Assembly: GCA_013361075.1 (NCBI GenBank) | Contig: JABWAJ010000196.1 | Coordinates: 1-9,173, forward strand | Reading direction: 5' to 3' | From: Saprospiraceae bacterium | GTDB lineage: Bacteria; Bacteroidota; Bacteroidia; Chitinophagales; Saprospiraceae | DNA: 9,173 nt | Shown: positions 1-6,294 of the stretch, one piece after another | Numbering within the stretch: position 1 is the first letter of the stretch | How the letters are laid out: every line of letters starts with the position of its first letter | Notes under the pieces: generated by a model | What the model was told of the DNA's origin: nothing | The model's input: the letters and a program-made list of their open reading frames with translations, nothing else | Database searches by the model: none | Made by a program: the position numbers and the translations under genes

Positions 1-478
1 GTACAAAGGTTTTGACTTGAACATCTTCCTCCGTTTCTCGGGTGGTAATATGATCATGAACCGTACGGCTGTTGAATTGTACAATCAGGGCTTCAACAAC
101 AACGGAGCAGGAATTATGGGCCGCTGGCAGAGTGTTGAAAACCCGGGCGATGGCCAGACACCAAGAGTATGGCTGAACCGCGATAACTTCATCAACAACC
201 CGGATTTTGCTTCCACCCGTTGGGTAGAAAAAGGCGATTTCCTGCGTTTGGCGAATGTTTCTTTGGGCTATACCTTACCGAAAGCGACCATTCAGAAAGC
301 AGGCATCGAGTCACTGCGCATTTTTGTACAAGGACAAAACCTGCTGACATTCACAGAATACTCTGGTCTGGATCCTGAAACTTCTACCAACTTCAGTACG
401 AACGCTGGTTTTGGCGAAGATTTCAACGGCAACCCACAGCAGCGTGTGATTTCTGCCGGTATCAACCTTGGTTTCTAA
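1..478 (+). CDS. SusC/RagA-type TonB-dependent outer-membrane transporter, C-terminal fragment
   Basis: This is the last 158 codons of a gene whose 5' end lies outside the window. The frame is open from base 2 and ends at TAA 476-478. The translation reads as the final beta-strands of a SusC/RagA-family 22-strand barrel: KGDFLRLANVSLGYTLPK, then SLRIFVQGQNLLTFTEYSGLDPE, then a terminal strand VISAGINLGF ending in an aromatic residue, as expected for an outer-membrane barrel. Family members import large substrates such as glycans or peptides across the outer membrane with energy from TonB and a SusD lipoprotein lid. A susD-like gene follows after 18 nt, which supports the assignment and an operon. 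The substrate cannot be inferred because the plug and most of the barrel are missing. An in-frame ATG at 17 is internal, not the true start. Confidence 0.93.
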   Translation, partial: YKGFDLNIFLRFSGGNMIMNRTAVELYNQGFNNNGAGIMGRWQSVENPGDGQTPRVWLNRDNFINNPDFASTRWVEKGDFLRLANVSLGYTLPKATIQKAGIESLRIFVQGQNLLTFTEYSGLDPETSTNFSTNAGFGEDFNGNPQQRVISAGINLGF

Positions 479-496
479 TCTTAAATTTCCTGAATT

Positions 497-2080
497 ATGA
501 AAAATACATTCTTTCATAAAGCAGCCATGCTCTCGACCTTAACTGCTGGGATTCTCTTAGCCGTTTCCTGCGAGAAGGATGTGACTGAACTCAATCCGTA
601 CGACCGGATCACCGAAGCAGCAGCGTTTTCTACACCAGAACGTGCTGAACTGTCGATGGTAGGCGTTTATGACGCCGCTCAAAGTGGATTTTACGCGGGA
701 GGCCAGGTACGGGGTTATCCGTTTGGTGCTGCCAACGTAGAACAGGGCGACATGCGCGGTGAAGACATGCTCAACGTAGCAGCTTTTTATGCTTTTACGT
801 ACGATGGCACCTATTCATTAGCATCGGCCAACAATGACTTCATGTGGCAAACGCTTTACGGCGTGATCAACAAAGCCAATATCGTCATCGAAGGCGCGCA
901 AAAGGCTGCAACTGACGGTGTGCTTTCTGCTGCAAAAGCGGCTGAATACGAAGGCGAAGCACGCTTCCTGCGGGCTTTGGCTCACCACGAACTGCTGATT
1001 CATTTTGCACGGCCTTACGCACATACTGCTGATGCTTCTCACCCCGGTGTACCTTACCGTCGCCTTGCCGTAAACACGGCTGACCGCCAGTTAGAAGCTG
1101 CCGCTCAGGGTCGCAATACCGTAAAAGAGTGCTACGATTTCCTGATCGAAGACCTCAATTTTGCAGAAGCCAACCTGCCTGAAACCCGCAGTGCTACAAC
1201 AAAAATTACGCGTGCCGTAAAAGCTGCTGCTGTGGCGCTGAAAACCCGCGTATATCAGCACAAAGGCGACTGGGCCAATGTAATTTCGGAAGGTACCAAA
1301 TTGTTGGGAGCCACTACGTATTCGCTGATGGCCGCCCCGGAAGGCGTTTTCGCAAGCAATGGTACCAACACAGAGTCTATCTTCTCTATCGAAAACTCCC
1401 AGCCTGACAACCCTGGCGTTAACGGCGCATTGCCGGTGATGTACAGCGTTGCTCCGGGACGTGCATTGGTTGCCATCAGCCCGATCCTTTACAATGCACC
1501 TTTCTGGTTGGCAAGCGACCTGCGTCGTACGCAATTGACCAAATCGGCTGCAAACGGCTACTTCTCCAACAAGTATCGCAAAATCACAACTCAGGACGAT
1601 TTCAACCCGATCATCCGTCTTGCTGAGGTGGTGCTGAACGTTGCAGAAGCGCACTCCCGCCAAAGTGCATCTCCAAGCCAGGCGGCACTGGATTTGCTGA
1701 ACGCCGTTCGCAACCGCGCGGTTACTACGCCTGCAGACCAGTTCACGCTGGCTTCTTTTGCTACTTCCAAAGACCTGACTGCAGCGATCCTGCGCGAGCG
1801 CCGCATCGAGTTTCTGGGCGAAGGTCGCCGTTGGCCGGACATTCACCGTTTGGCGAAAGATCCGGACTTTACAACAGGTGGCGTTCCTTCAAAAGTTGCT
1901 TTCGGCAATACAACTCTGGCAAGCTGGGGCGTTGGCCTCAACCACGATGGTACCAATTACACCGGTACCATGAGTATTGCTGCCATTCCATACGACAATT
2001 TCCGTTTCGTATGGCCTATTCCGCAGTCTGAGCTGAATACCAACCCGGTATTGGCTGGTCAGCAGAATGAAGGCTGGTAA
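497..2080 (+). CDS. SusD/RagB-family surface lipoprotein, substrate-binding partner of the SusC-type transporter
   Basis: The product is 527 aa, a normal length for SusD/RagB proteins. A lipoprotein signal peptide is visible: a hydrophobic core at residues 10-24 and a lipobox AVSC with Cys25 as the lipidated residue. C25 is followed by EKD, a charged stretch compatible with Bacteroidota surface export. The helical SusD core includes GEARFLRALAHHELLIHFAR (153-172), the usual 'RFLRA..Y' helix, and the C-terminal part carries the family hallmark RRIEFLGEGRRWPDIHRL (435-452). These proteins sit as a lid on a SusC barrel and capture ligand. The gene follows the SusC-type gene by 18 nt and is closed by a strong hairpin terminator, so the pair is probably the distal end of one transcription unit. 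No glycosidase, peptidase or sulfatase is adjacent downstream, so the ligand is unknown. Confidence 0.95.
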   Translation: MKNTFFHKAAMLSTLTAGILLAVSCEKDVTELNPYDRITEAAAFSTPERAELSMVGVYDAAQSGFYAGGQVRGYPFGAANVEQGDMRGEDMLNVAAFYAFTYDGTYSLASANNDFMWQTLYGVINKANIVIEGAQKAATDGVLSAAKAAEYEGEARFLRALAHHELLIHFARPYAHTADASHPGVPYRRLAVNTADRQLEAAAQGRNTVKECYDFLIEDLNFAEANLPETRSATTKITRAVKAAAVALKTRVYQHKGDWANVISEGTKLLGATTYSLMAAPEGVFASNGTNTESIFSIENSQPDNPGVNGALPVMYSVAPGRALVAISPILYNAPFWLASDLRRTQLTKSAANGYFSNKYRKITTQDDFNPIIRLAEVVLNVAEAHSRQSASPSQAALDLLNAVRNRAVTTPADQFTLASFATSKDLTAAILRERRIEFLGEGRRWPDIHRLAKDPDFTTGGVPSKVAFGNTTLASWGVGLNHDGTNYTGTMSIAAIPYDNFRFVWPIPQSELNTNPVLAGQQNEGW

Positions 2081-2108
2081 TCCGATCCGGATACTATGAT
2101 GCATACGT

Positions 2109-2148
2109 AAAGAGCGCCGCACCGGGAAACTGGTGCGGCGCTCTTTTT
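2109..2148 (+). terminator. Intrinsic terminator of the SusCD unit, possibly bidirectional
   Basis: A perfect 15-bp stem (2109-2123 with 2132-2146; GC-rich core GAGCGCCGCACC) closes an 8-nt loop and runs into a T tract at 2144-2148. It lies 29 nt after the SusD stop. The left arm begins with AAA, so on the minus strand the hairpin is followed by a short T run. It could also stop transcription arriving from the convergent receiver-like gene (2177-2614), though more weakly. Confidence 0.92.
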
Positions 2149-2176
2149 ATGATACCGTTCTAATGGGCAGCCATGG

Positions 2177-2614
2177 TCAGATAGTCTCTTGCAGGAAAGC
2201 AGAAGGCGCTGCTACCATAAGCCTTTTCAAGGTTTGGGAAGACATAAATGGCCCACCATGATAGAAGCTGGAGAGCATAAACTGAAATTCCGATGGGGTC
2301 GTATTTTGCAGAACAAACCCATCTACCCCGGCTTTCAACAGCGCAATAAGTAAGGTTGTACTTTGAGCAGAAGCTATTGCAATGATTTCAGCGGCAGGGT
2401 GAAATCTTCTTATTCTGGCAATAAGGAACAGGTCTACTGAAAGCTCATCGCTGTCGACAAAAATTAAATCAAACGAATTGGCCGAGCCCAGCGCCAAAAA
2501 TTCTGAAGCACTGTAAAGTGGAATTGGGCATTGAAAATAACGTACGGCTTTGGCTTTGTTGATCAGCCGGATCAAAGGTTCGGGTTTGTTCCCGACGAGA
2601 CTGGCGTGGAACAT
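2177..2614 (-). CDS. Stand-alone degenerate receiver-domain protein (NarL/FixJ-like receiver without HTH)
   Basis: The 145-aa product resembles a response-regulator receiver domain. FDLIFVDSDEL (48-58) matches the strand carrying the phospho-acceptor and gives Asp54. EIIAIASA (76-83) matches the beta-4 strand. KAGVDGFVLQNTTPSEFQFM (94-113) matches the 'AGADGYLLKDTSPEEL' region typical of NarL/FixJ receivers. SSFYHGGPFMSSQTLKRLM (115-133) matches the linker helix that normally precedes a LuxR HTH. The chain stops there, so no DNA-binding domain is present. The receiver itself is degraded: the acidic pair after beta-1 is absent, the Thr/Ser site reads Ala81 (Ser82 next to it), and the conserved Lys is Gln103. 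It may act by protein-protein contact or be a decaying regulator. The start is ATG 2612-2614 because an in-frame TAA lies 24 nt upstream. Family assignment is inferred from motif pattern only. Confidence 0.75.
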   Translation of the reverse strand: MFHASLVGNKPEPLIRLINKAKAVRYFQCPIPLYSASEFLALGSANSFDLIFVDSDELSVDLFLIARIRRFHPAAEIIAIASAQSTTLLIALLKAGVDGFVLQNTTPSEFQFMLSSFYHGGPFMSSQTLKRLMVAAPSAFLQETI

Positions 2615-2950
2615 GGTTGCGTATTTGGTATGTTGTTAATGGTGTTTGCACAGGCATGATAAATTTGGTTTTGGGGTTAGCCGGAAAACGTAACTGAATC
2701 TGAAAAGAGTGGGAAATAGCCACAAATTGCATGTCGTAAAAATACCGCTTCTCCGGGTAAACTTCCGGTATACAGGATGATTCGGATGTTTGGAGGAATA
2801 AACAGGGCCTTTGGGATGGATAAACGTTTTTGAGCCTTTTAGCAGGTTATTTCGACCGAAAATTTGTTGGTCATGGTATTTGGGATGTTCAGGTGCTCAA
2901 AACAAGGGTTTATCCTCATTCCCGTTTTATTTAGCGCGCAATGATCCATC

Positions 2951-2978
2951 TTTGTATTGAAAAATGAACGTAAATTTG
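2951..2978 (+). promoter_or_regulatory. Candidate Bacteroidota promoter
   Basis: TTTG at 2951-2954 and TAAATTTG at 2971-2978 match the Bacteroidota -33 (TTTG) and -7 (TAnnTTTG) elements. The 16-nt gap is somewhat shorter than the usual spacing of about 19. A LytTR-like half-site AATGAACG (2963-2970) fills the spacer and abuts the -7 box. No plus-strand gene follows. The next element is a terminator 12 nt downstream of the box. Confidence 0.4.
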
Positions 2979-2990
2979 TTTCTTATAGCA

Positions 2991-3026
2991 AAGCCGTATC
3001 TGAATAGAGGATACGGCTTCTTTTTT
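2991..3026 (+). terminator. Intrinsic terminator hairpin with no obvious plus-strand gene
   Basis: A perfect 10-bp stem, AAGCCGTATC (2991-3000) with GATACGGCTT (3010-3019), closes a 9-nt loop and is followed by C and six T (3021-3026). The T tract is on the plus strand. The minus-strand version is followed by a T-poor sequence, so it would be a poor terminator for the LytTR gene. What it terminates is unclear; see the promoter at 2951-2978. Confidence 0.75.
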
Positions 3027-3039
3027 GTATACAAACAGT

Positions 3040-3057
3040 TGGGCTGCCTGTAGCCCA
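3040..3057 (-). terminator. Weak hairpin downstream of the LytTR gene
   Basis: A 6-bp stem TGGGCT/AGCCCA with a 6-nt loop lies 81 nt beyond the LytTR stop. On the minus strand it is followed by a mixed sequence containing GTTTGT rather than a real T tract, so terminator function is doubtful. Confidence 0.25.
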
Positions 3058-3137
3058 TCGCAAGCCAAAGAATTCACCCTACCGCATTCGCGTTTCCAGA
3101 CTATACCCGTCGCAACAAGTCTGTTGAATAGCGGGCC

Positions 3138-3953
3138 TTACTTCAATAGTTTTAAAGAAGTCAAAAACATTTTCCGGTATGCATAGCCTATAGGCAAGGT
3201 CTCATTGTTAATGAATACAGCCCCCTCACTGGGATGAAAAGAATCTATGTGTCTGGTATTCAGTAAATAAGATTTGTGGGCACGAAGGAATCCCCAGGGT
3301 TTCAGTTCCTCTTCCAATATTTTCAATTGCACGTTTGTAGGGTAACTTCTATTGCCCATTTTGGCATAGCTCATTTTTTGATCTGCATAAAAATAAGCAA
3401 TATCCGAAATGGAAATGGCTTTATAACTGTCGCCCACCTTGAAAAAAAATTGAGCGTCAGCTTCCGGGGCTTGATGAACAGCGGGTGTATTGGGTTTAAT
3501 CGGAAGTTGTGTATGGGATGTTTGCCGATCATTTATCAGCTGGTGCAGCAGAATATTTTCCCGTTGTAAGGAAACCAATTCCAGGGTTTGTAACAACTTG
3601 ATCAAAGAAAGCTCTTTGCTCATAAAGCTGATCGGCTGTAATTCCTGAAACTCCTCGGGATTATATTGTTTTAAATGGGATGTCATAAAAACCAGCGGCA
3701 AGTTAATGCTGTGTTGTCTGAGCCAGTAACCTATTTCAGTCCCCTTTTTTTGATCAAAAGTTACATCCGCGTCTATAAACAGTACATCGGCCTGAATATT
3801 GTCGAAAATAGGTAGCGTATTCTTACCAGGATCAATTATATCTATTTCAGTCACCCCAATATCATTCAGCAAAATGAGGAGCAACTTTAAGAAGGCGGTG
3901 TCTTCCTTGATTATGACTAATCGAAGATTTGTAAATTTGTTTTGCAAAGTCAT
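3138..3953 (-). CDS. LytTR-family response regulator (receiver + LytTR DNA-binding domain)
   Basis: The product is 271 aa. The receiver occupies about residues 9-125. Its key residues look intact: Glu17/Asp18 after beta-1, phospho-acceptor Asp61 in VLFIDAD, Thr91 in LVFMTS and Lys113 in FMSKELS. A linker (about 126-165) is rich in Gln, Pro and His. The LytTR domain spans about 168-271: FFFKVGDSYKAISISDIAYF, then GFLRAHKSYLLNTRHI with the typical 'F.R.HKS.L.N...I' signature (222-236), then LPIGYAYRKMF. LytTR domains bind paired direct repeats about 21 bp apart. Such an array and a promoter box lie just upstream (4026-4100), which suggests autoregulation. No LytS/YehU-type histidine kinase is adjacent, so the phosphodonor is unknown. 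Start ATG 3951-3953, stop TAA. Confidence 0.93.
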   Translation of the reverse strand: MTLQNKFTNLRLVIIKEDTAFLKLLLILLNDIGVTEIDIIDPGKNTLPIFDNIQADVLFIDADVTFDQKKGTEIGYWLRQHSINLPLVFMTSHLKQYNPEEFQELQPISFMSKELSLIKLLQTLELVSLQRENILLHQLINDRQTSHTQLPIKPNTPAVHQAPEADAQFFFKVGDSYKAISISDIAYFYADQKMSYAKMGNRSYPTNVQLKILEEELKPWGFLRAHKSYLLNTRHIDSFHPSEGAVFINNETLPIGYAYRKMFLTSLKLLK

Positions 3954-4025
3954 GGTGTAGAGGGTTTGTTCATTTCCGGAAAATGACCCTTAGAAAACTC
4001 AATCTAGGTGTAATTTTCCTTCTTA

Positions 4026-4033
4026 CAAATCTA
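4026..4033 (-). promoter_or_regulatory. Candidate -7 promoter box of the LytTR gene
   Basis: Read on the minus strand this is TAGATTTG, an exact TAnnTTTG match, about 73 nt before the LytTR start codon. No TTTG is found at the -33 position. That place is occupied by the first LytTR-like repeat (4049-4058), the arrangement expected when an activator compensates for a weak -33 element. Confidence 0.55.
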
Positions 4034-4048
4034 CACTCCAATAATACG

Positions 4049-4100
4049 AATGAACGCATGCATTATCCGTGTAAACGGTATTTATTCCGAAATGAACGGA
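4049..4100 (-). promoter_or_regulatory. Triple direct repeat, probable LytTR operator array
   Basis: Three units lie at exact 21-bp intervals: AATGAACGCA (4049-4058), TGTAAACGGT (4070-4079) and AATGAACGGA (4091-4100). On the minus strand each reads as GTT-centred. Compared with the LytTR consensus recalled from the literature, [TA][AC][CA]GTTN[AG][TC]G, they match 8, 9 and 9 of 10 positions. The array ends 16 nt upstream of the TAGATTTG box, so it would cover roughly -28 to -80 of the LytTR gene's promoter. Binding by the adjacent LytTR protein is inference. Confidence 0.6.
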
Positions 4101-4107
4101 TATCCGT
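4096..4107. repeat. 12-bp perfect palindrome at the distal edge of the operator array
   Basis: ACGGATATCCGT is its own reverse complement. It overlaps the third LytTR-like unit and lies 28 nt beyond the TPR/HTH gene's stop codon. It is too short and lacks a loop or T tract, so it is unlikely to be a terminator. A dimer-binding site is possible. Confidence 0.5.
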
Positions 4108-4134
4108 GCATAGGTTTGGGCGAAAAATTGAATG

Positions 4135-5823
4135 CTAATCTCCAGTCGAAAGCTCAATCGCTTTGGTCAGCAGTGCTATTTTGTGGTTTTTGCTGCTGCC
4201 GGATTGGATGCCTAAGGCGGAATACATGCGCCGCAGGGATGAACTGATTCCCTCTTCGCTGAGAAAGAGCGACTCAGCGATTTGATGGTTGCTGATGGTA
4301 GGGGACTCGGCCAGCAACTGAAGAATTTTCCAGGCAGTTTCTCCCAGCCTGGATCCAACAGCAGCTTCTATTTTTTCTTTATCGAGCATGGGTTTTTCCC
4401 CCACCCCAGAAGCAGACAAGGTTTGTTTGGCTACACTTTCGCGCAACTGGCTGATCTTGAGCAGTGCTTCAGCGCGCTCTGCCTTATATTTGACGTTGCG
4501 GTTGTAAATATATAGCGCGCCCCCACCTATGATGATTGCAATGACCCAAAGTAAGATGAAGAACCTGCGCTGTCCGGCGATCCGGGTTTGGGCAAGTTCC
4601 TGTTCAAAGGCAATTCGATCCTGCAATTGTTTTTTTTCGTATTCGTATTGAGCTTCACTTCTGGCGATGGATTGCAATTGTTTTTGACTGTAAATACTAT
4701 CCTCGGTTTGGCTATGCAGCTTGTACATAGCAAGTGCAGGTTCGTACTGCCTCTGGGCTTCGTAGGTTTCGTAAAGAAGCGGAGCGATGTTGGATAGCAG
4801 ATTTTTTTTATCGGCTGCCCGGGCCATCGCAAGCGCACGTTGACCCAAAATAAGCGTGGAATCCGGAAATTGAGTTTTGTACACCTTGGCTAAACGGTAA
4901 AGGGTTTGCGCCTGACCGATTTTATTGCTTTTATCCTGAAATTCCCGCATGGCGTTTTTATAATTACCTATGGCCAGCGCCGGTTCGTTCATCAGGGCAT
5001 ATACTTCACCGATATTCATATAACTGGTACCGTATAACCCTTCTAAATGTAACTTTTGTGCCATTTGTAAGCCCTGAACATAAAACTTCAGGGCTTCGGA
5101 AAGGTTGTTGGTGCCTTGGTGGGCAATCCCGATGCTACTTAGGCTGATGCTGATCGCTGCCGTATCTCGTGCTGTTTCCGCAATTTTCAGACGCTTTTGA
5201 AAATAATACAGGGATTTGTCGTACTCTTTAAGCCCCAGATAAGCATTCCCCAGACCCAAATTGGACTTTAAGATCAGTTTTTGATCGTTCAGTTTTTCCG
5301 CCAGATTGGAAGCCCGCAGGTAATAGTCAATGGATGTAGCATAATCAGAGTGGGTATTGTAAATATTTCCTATTGCATGAAGACAATTTGCATAGTGCAT
5401 TTCATTATGGAGACTGTCTGCCAACGCCATGCTGCGCTTGGTGAGGGTTTCGGATGTTTCTAATTCGCCTCCTTGCAAGCTGGCAATGGCCATATAGTAT
5501 AAAAACTTCATTTCGTAGAAAGCCATGTATCGCTTTTTGGCAAATTGGTAGCCCGTTTGGGCCTGCGCAAACGCAGAATCCGCATTTGAATTTTGTCCAT
5601 ATGAGCAGAAAGCTGAAAGGGCCTTGAGCCGGGCGGTATCCGGCAGGCTTTTGTTGCGCCAACTGCTCCAAAGCGAATCGAGGTTAAGTGACTGTGATAA
5701 AGCATCAGGGCAAATGACGCACCATAAGAACAACACGAAGCCCATTCGGCTTATAACTCCGCAAGGTTTTTGGTAGTTGCGTTCGACCATTTCAGCATAT
5801 CTGGGGAAAAGCATGGTTTTCAT
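4135..5823 (-). CDS. Membrane-anchored TPR protein with C-terminal LuxR-like HTH domain
   Basis: The 562-aa product starts with a signal-peptide-like segment (hydrophobic 28-38, then PDALSQS). About seven TPR-type helix pairs follow (105-138, 142-180, 185-220, 223-259, 262-300, 303-340, 342-377). Next come a charged coiled-coil stretch (about 380-418), one membrane span FFILLWVIAIIIGGGALYIY (421-440), a basic cytoplasmic stretch and a C-terminal helix-turn-helix. The HTH region (about 495-541) includes AWKILQLLAE and ISNHQIAESLFLSEEGISSS, the LuxR/GerE pattern. The topology places the TPRs in the periplasm and the HTH in the cytoplasm, an arrangement recurrent in Bacteroidota; its inducer is unknown. 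Start ATG 5821-5823 is favoured for length, but M4 and M27 (5743-5745) also precede the hydrophobic core. Stop TAG. The LytTR gene follows in the same direction after 181 nt carrying its own promoter-like elements, so the two are probably separate units. Confidence 0.88.
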   Translation of the reverse strand: MKTMLFPRYAEMVERNYQKPCGVISRMGFVLFLWCVICPDALSQSLNLDSLWSSWRNKSLPDTARLKALSAFCSYGQNSNADSAFAQAQTGYQFAKKRYMAFYEMKFLYYMAIASLQGGELETSETLTKRSMALADSLHNEMHYANCLHAIGNIYNTHSDYATSIDYYLRASNLAEKLNDQKLILKSNLGLGNAYLGLKEYDKSLYYFQKRLKIAETARDTAAISISLSSIGIAHQGTNNLSEALKFYVQGLQMAQKLHLEGLYGTSYMNIGEVYALMNEPALAIGNYKNAMREFQDKSNKIGQAQTLYRLAKVYKTQFPDSTLILGQRALAMARAADKKNLLSNIAPLLYETYEAQRQYEPALAMYKLHSQTEDSIYSQKQLQSIARSEAQYEYEKKQLQDRIAFEQELAQTRIAGQRRFFILLWVIAIIIGGGALYIYNRNVKYKAERAEALLKISQLRESVAKQTLSASGVGEKPMLDKEKIEAAVGSRLGETAWKILQLLAESPTISNHQIAESLFLSEEGISSSLRRMYSALGIQSGSSKNHKIALLTKAIELSTGD

Positions 5824-6170
5824 GATTTTTAAGTTTTAGTGGCTTCGTATTGGCACTTTTTGACTACTTAGAGTTTGTAAGTTATTATAAAAATACGACA
5901 AAAAAAACTGTAAAACAGGCATCATTTCCATTTTTCAGTCCTCAATATTCCGGGAGCACTGCAAAGATTGCGCCCTAACTCAACAATAGGCCTACCAGGA
6001 TTCCAGAACACTTGTAACATCGCTTTTAGTGGATTTGCTTAATTGAAAGTGAATCATCCCCCTTCCTTACCTCACCGGATGGATGAAGAGATTTTGGATT
6101 GTTGAAAAATCATATCCGGAATTTGAGCCTCAAATAAAGTTACATAGCTGTGATATTTTTACAAAACAGG

Positions 6171-6221
6171 AATGAACAAGACTTATATGGAATGAACGCT
6201 GTATTTTAAAGGATAAACGAA
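6171..6221 (-). promoter_or_regulatory. Second triple direct repeat, probable LytTR operator array
   Basis: Units AATGAACAAG (6171-6180), AATGAACGCT (6191-6200) and GATAAACGAA (6212-6221) have AAC cores at 6175, 6195 and 6216, spaced 20 and 21 bp. The first two share the longer GGAATGAAC. They match the recalled LytTR consensus at 6, 8 and 8 of 10 positions. The orientation is the same as the array at 4049-4100. No exact TAnnTTTG box was found at the equivalent distance; the nearest is a one-mismatch TTTATTTG on the minus strand at 6131-6138. The target could be the TPR/HTH gene (start 5823) or the secreted-protein gene (6874). Confidence 0.5.
6186..6198 (+). repeat. Left arm of a 13-bp perfect inverted repeat
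   Basis: TATGGAATGAACG here is the exact reverse complement of 6282-6294, 83 nt further on. It contains the second unit of the LytTR-like array. Confidence 0.75.
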
Positions 6222-6281
6222 TATGCTCTTTTGATTACAACATGTTGTTTCCGATTTCAAACTTTATCCATACAAGTAATT

Positions 6282-6294
6282 CGTTCATTCCATA
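6282..6294 (-). repeat. Right arm of a 13-bp perfect inverted repeat; inverted LytTR-like site
   Basis: CGTTCATTCCATA is the exact reverse complement of 6186-6198. It carries one LytTR-like unit (6280-6289, 8 of 10 consensus positions) in the opposite orientation to the array, facing the plus-strand gene at 6874. A near-match TGCGTTTG lies just downstream at 6300-6307. Confidence 0.6.

Larger units (their letters stand above)
2615..3137. other. 523-nt intergenic region with LytTR-like sites and a promoter-terminator pair
   Basis: No convincing gene is present between the receiver-like gene and the LytTR gene. An 87-codon minus-strand frame (2469-2732) mostly overlaps the receiver-like gene out of frame and has no recognisable content. 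The region holds degenerate LytTR-like half-sites at 2756-2765, 2797-2806 and 2819-2828, one good site at 2963-2972, an exact TAnnTTTG box at 2971-2978, a terminator hairpin at 2991-3026 and a short hairpin at 3040-3057. The presumed leader and promoter of the receiver-like gene must lie here, but no convincing minus-strand promoter box was found. Confidence 0.6.

Noticed and set aside
1091..1846. 251-codon frame on the minus strand inside the SusD-like gene
   Set aside because: It lies entirely opposite a clear SusD-family coding sequence, and its translation is rich in Arg, Cys and Gln with no motif. It is an antisense shadow.
2469..2732. 87-codon minus-strand frame overlapping the receiver-like gene start
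   Set aside because: It overlaps the receiver-like gene out of frame for most of its length and has no domain signature.
4049..4111. Possible CRISPR-like repeat-spacer structure
   Set aside because: The repeats are only 8-10 bp at 21-bp intervals, with no long conserved repeat and no cas genes. Operator half-sites fit better.
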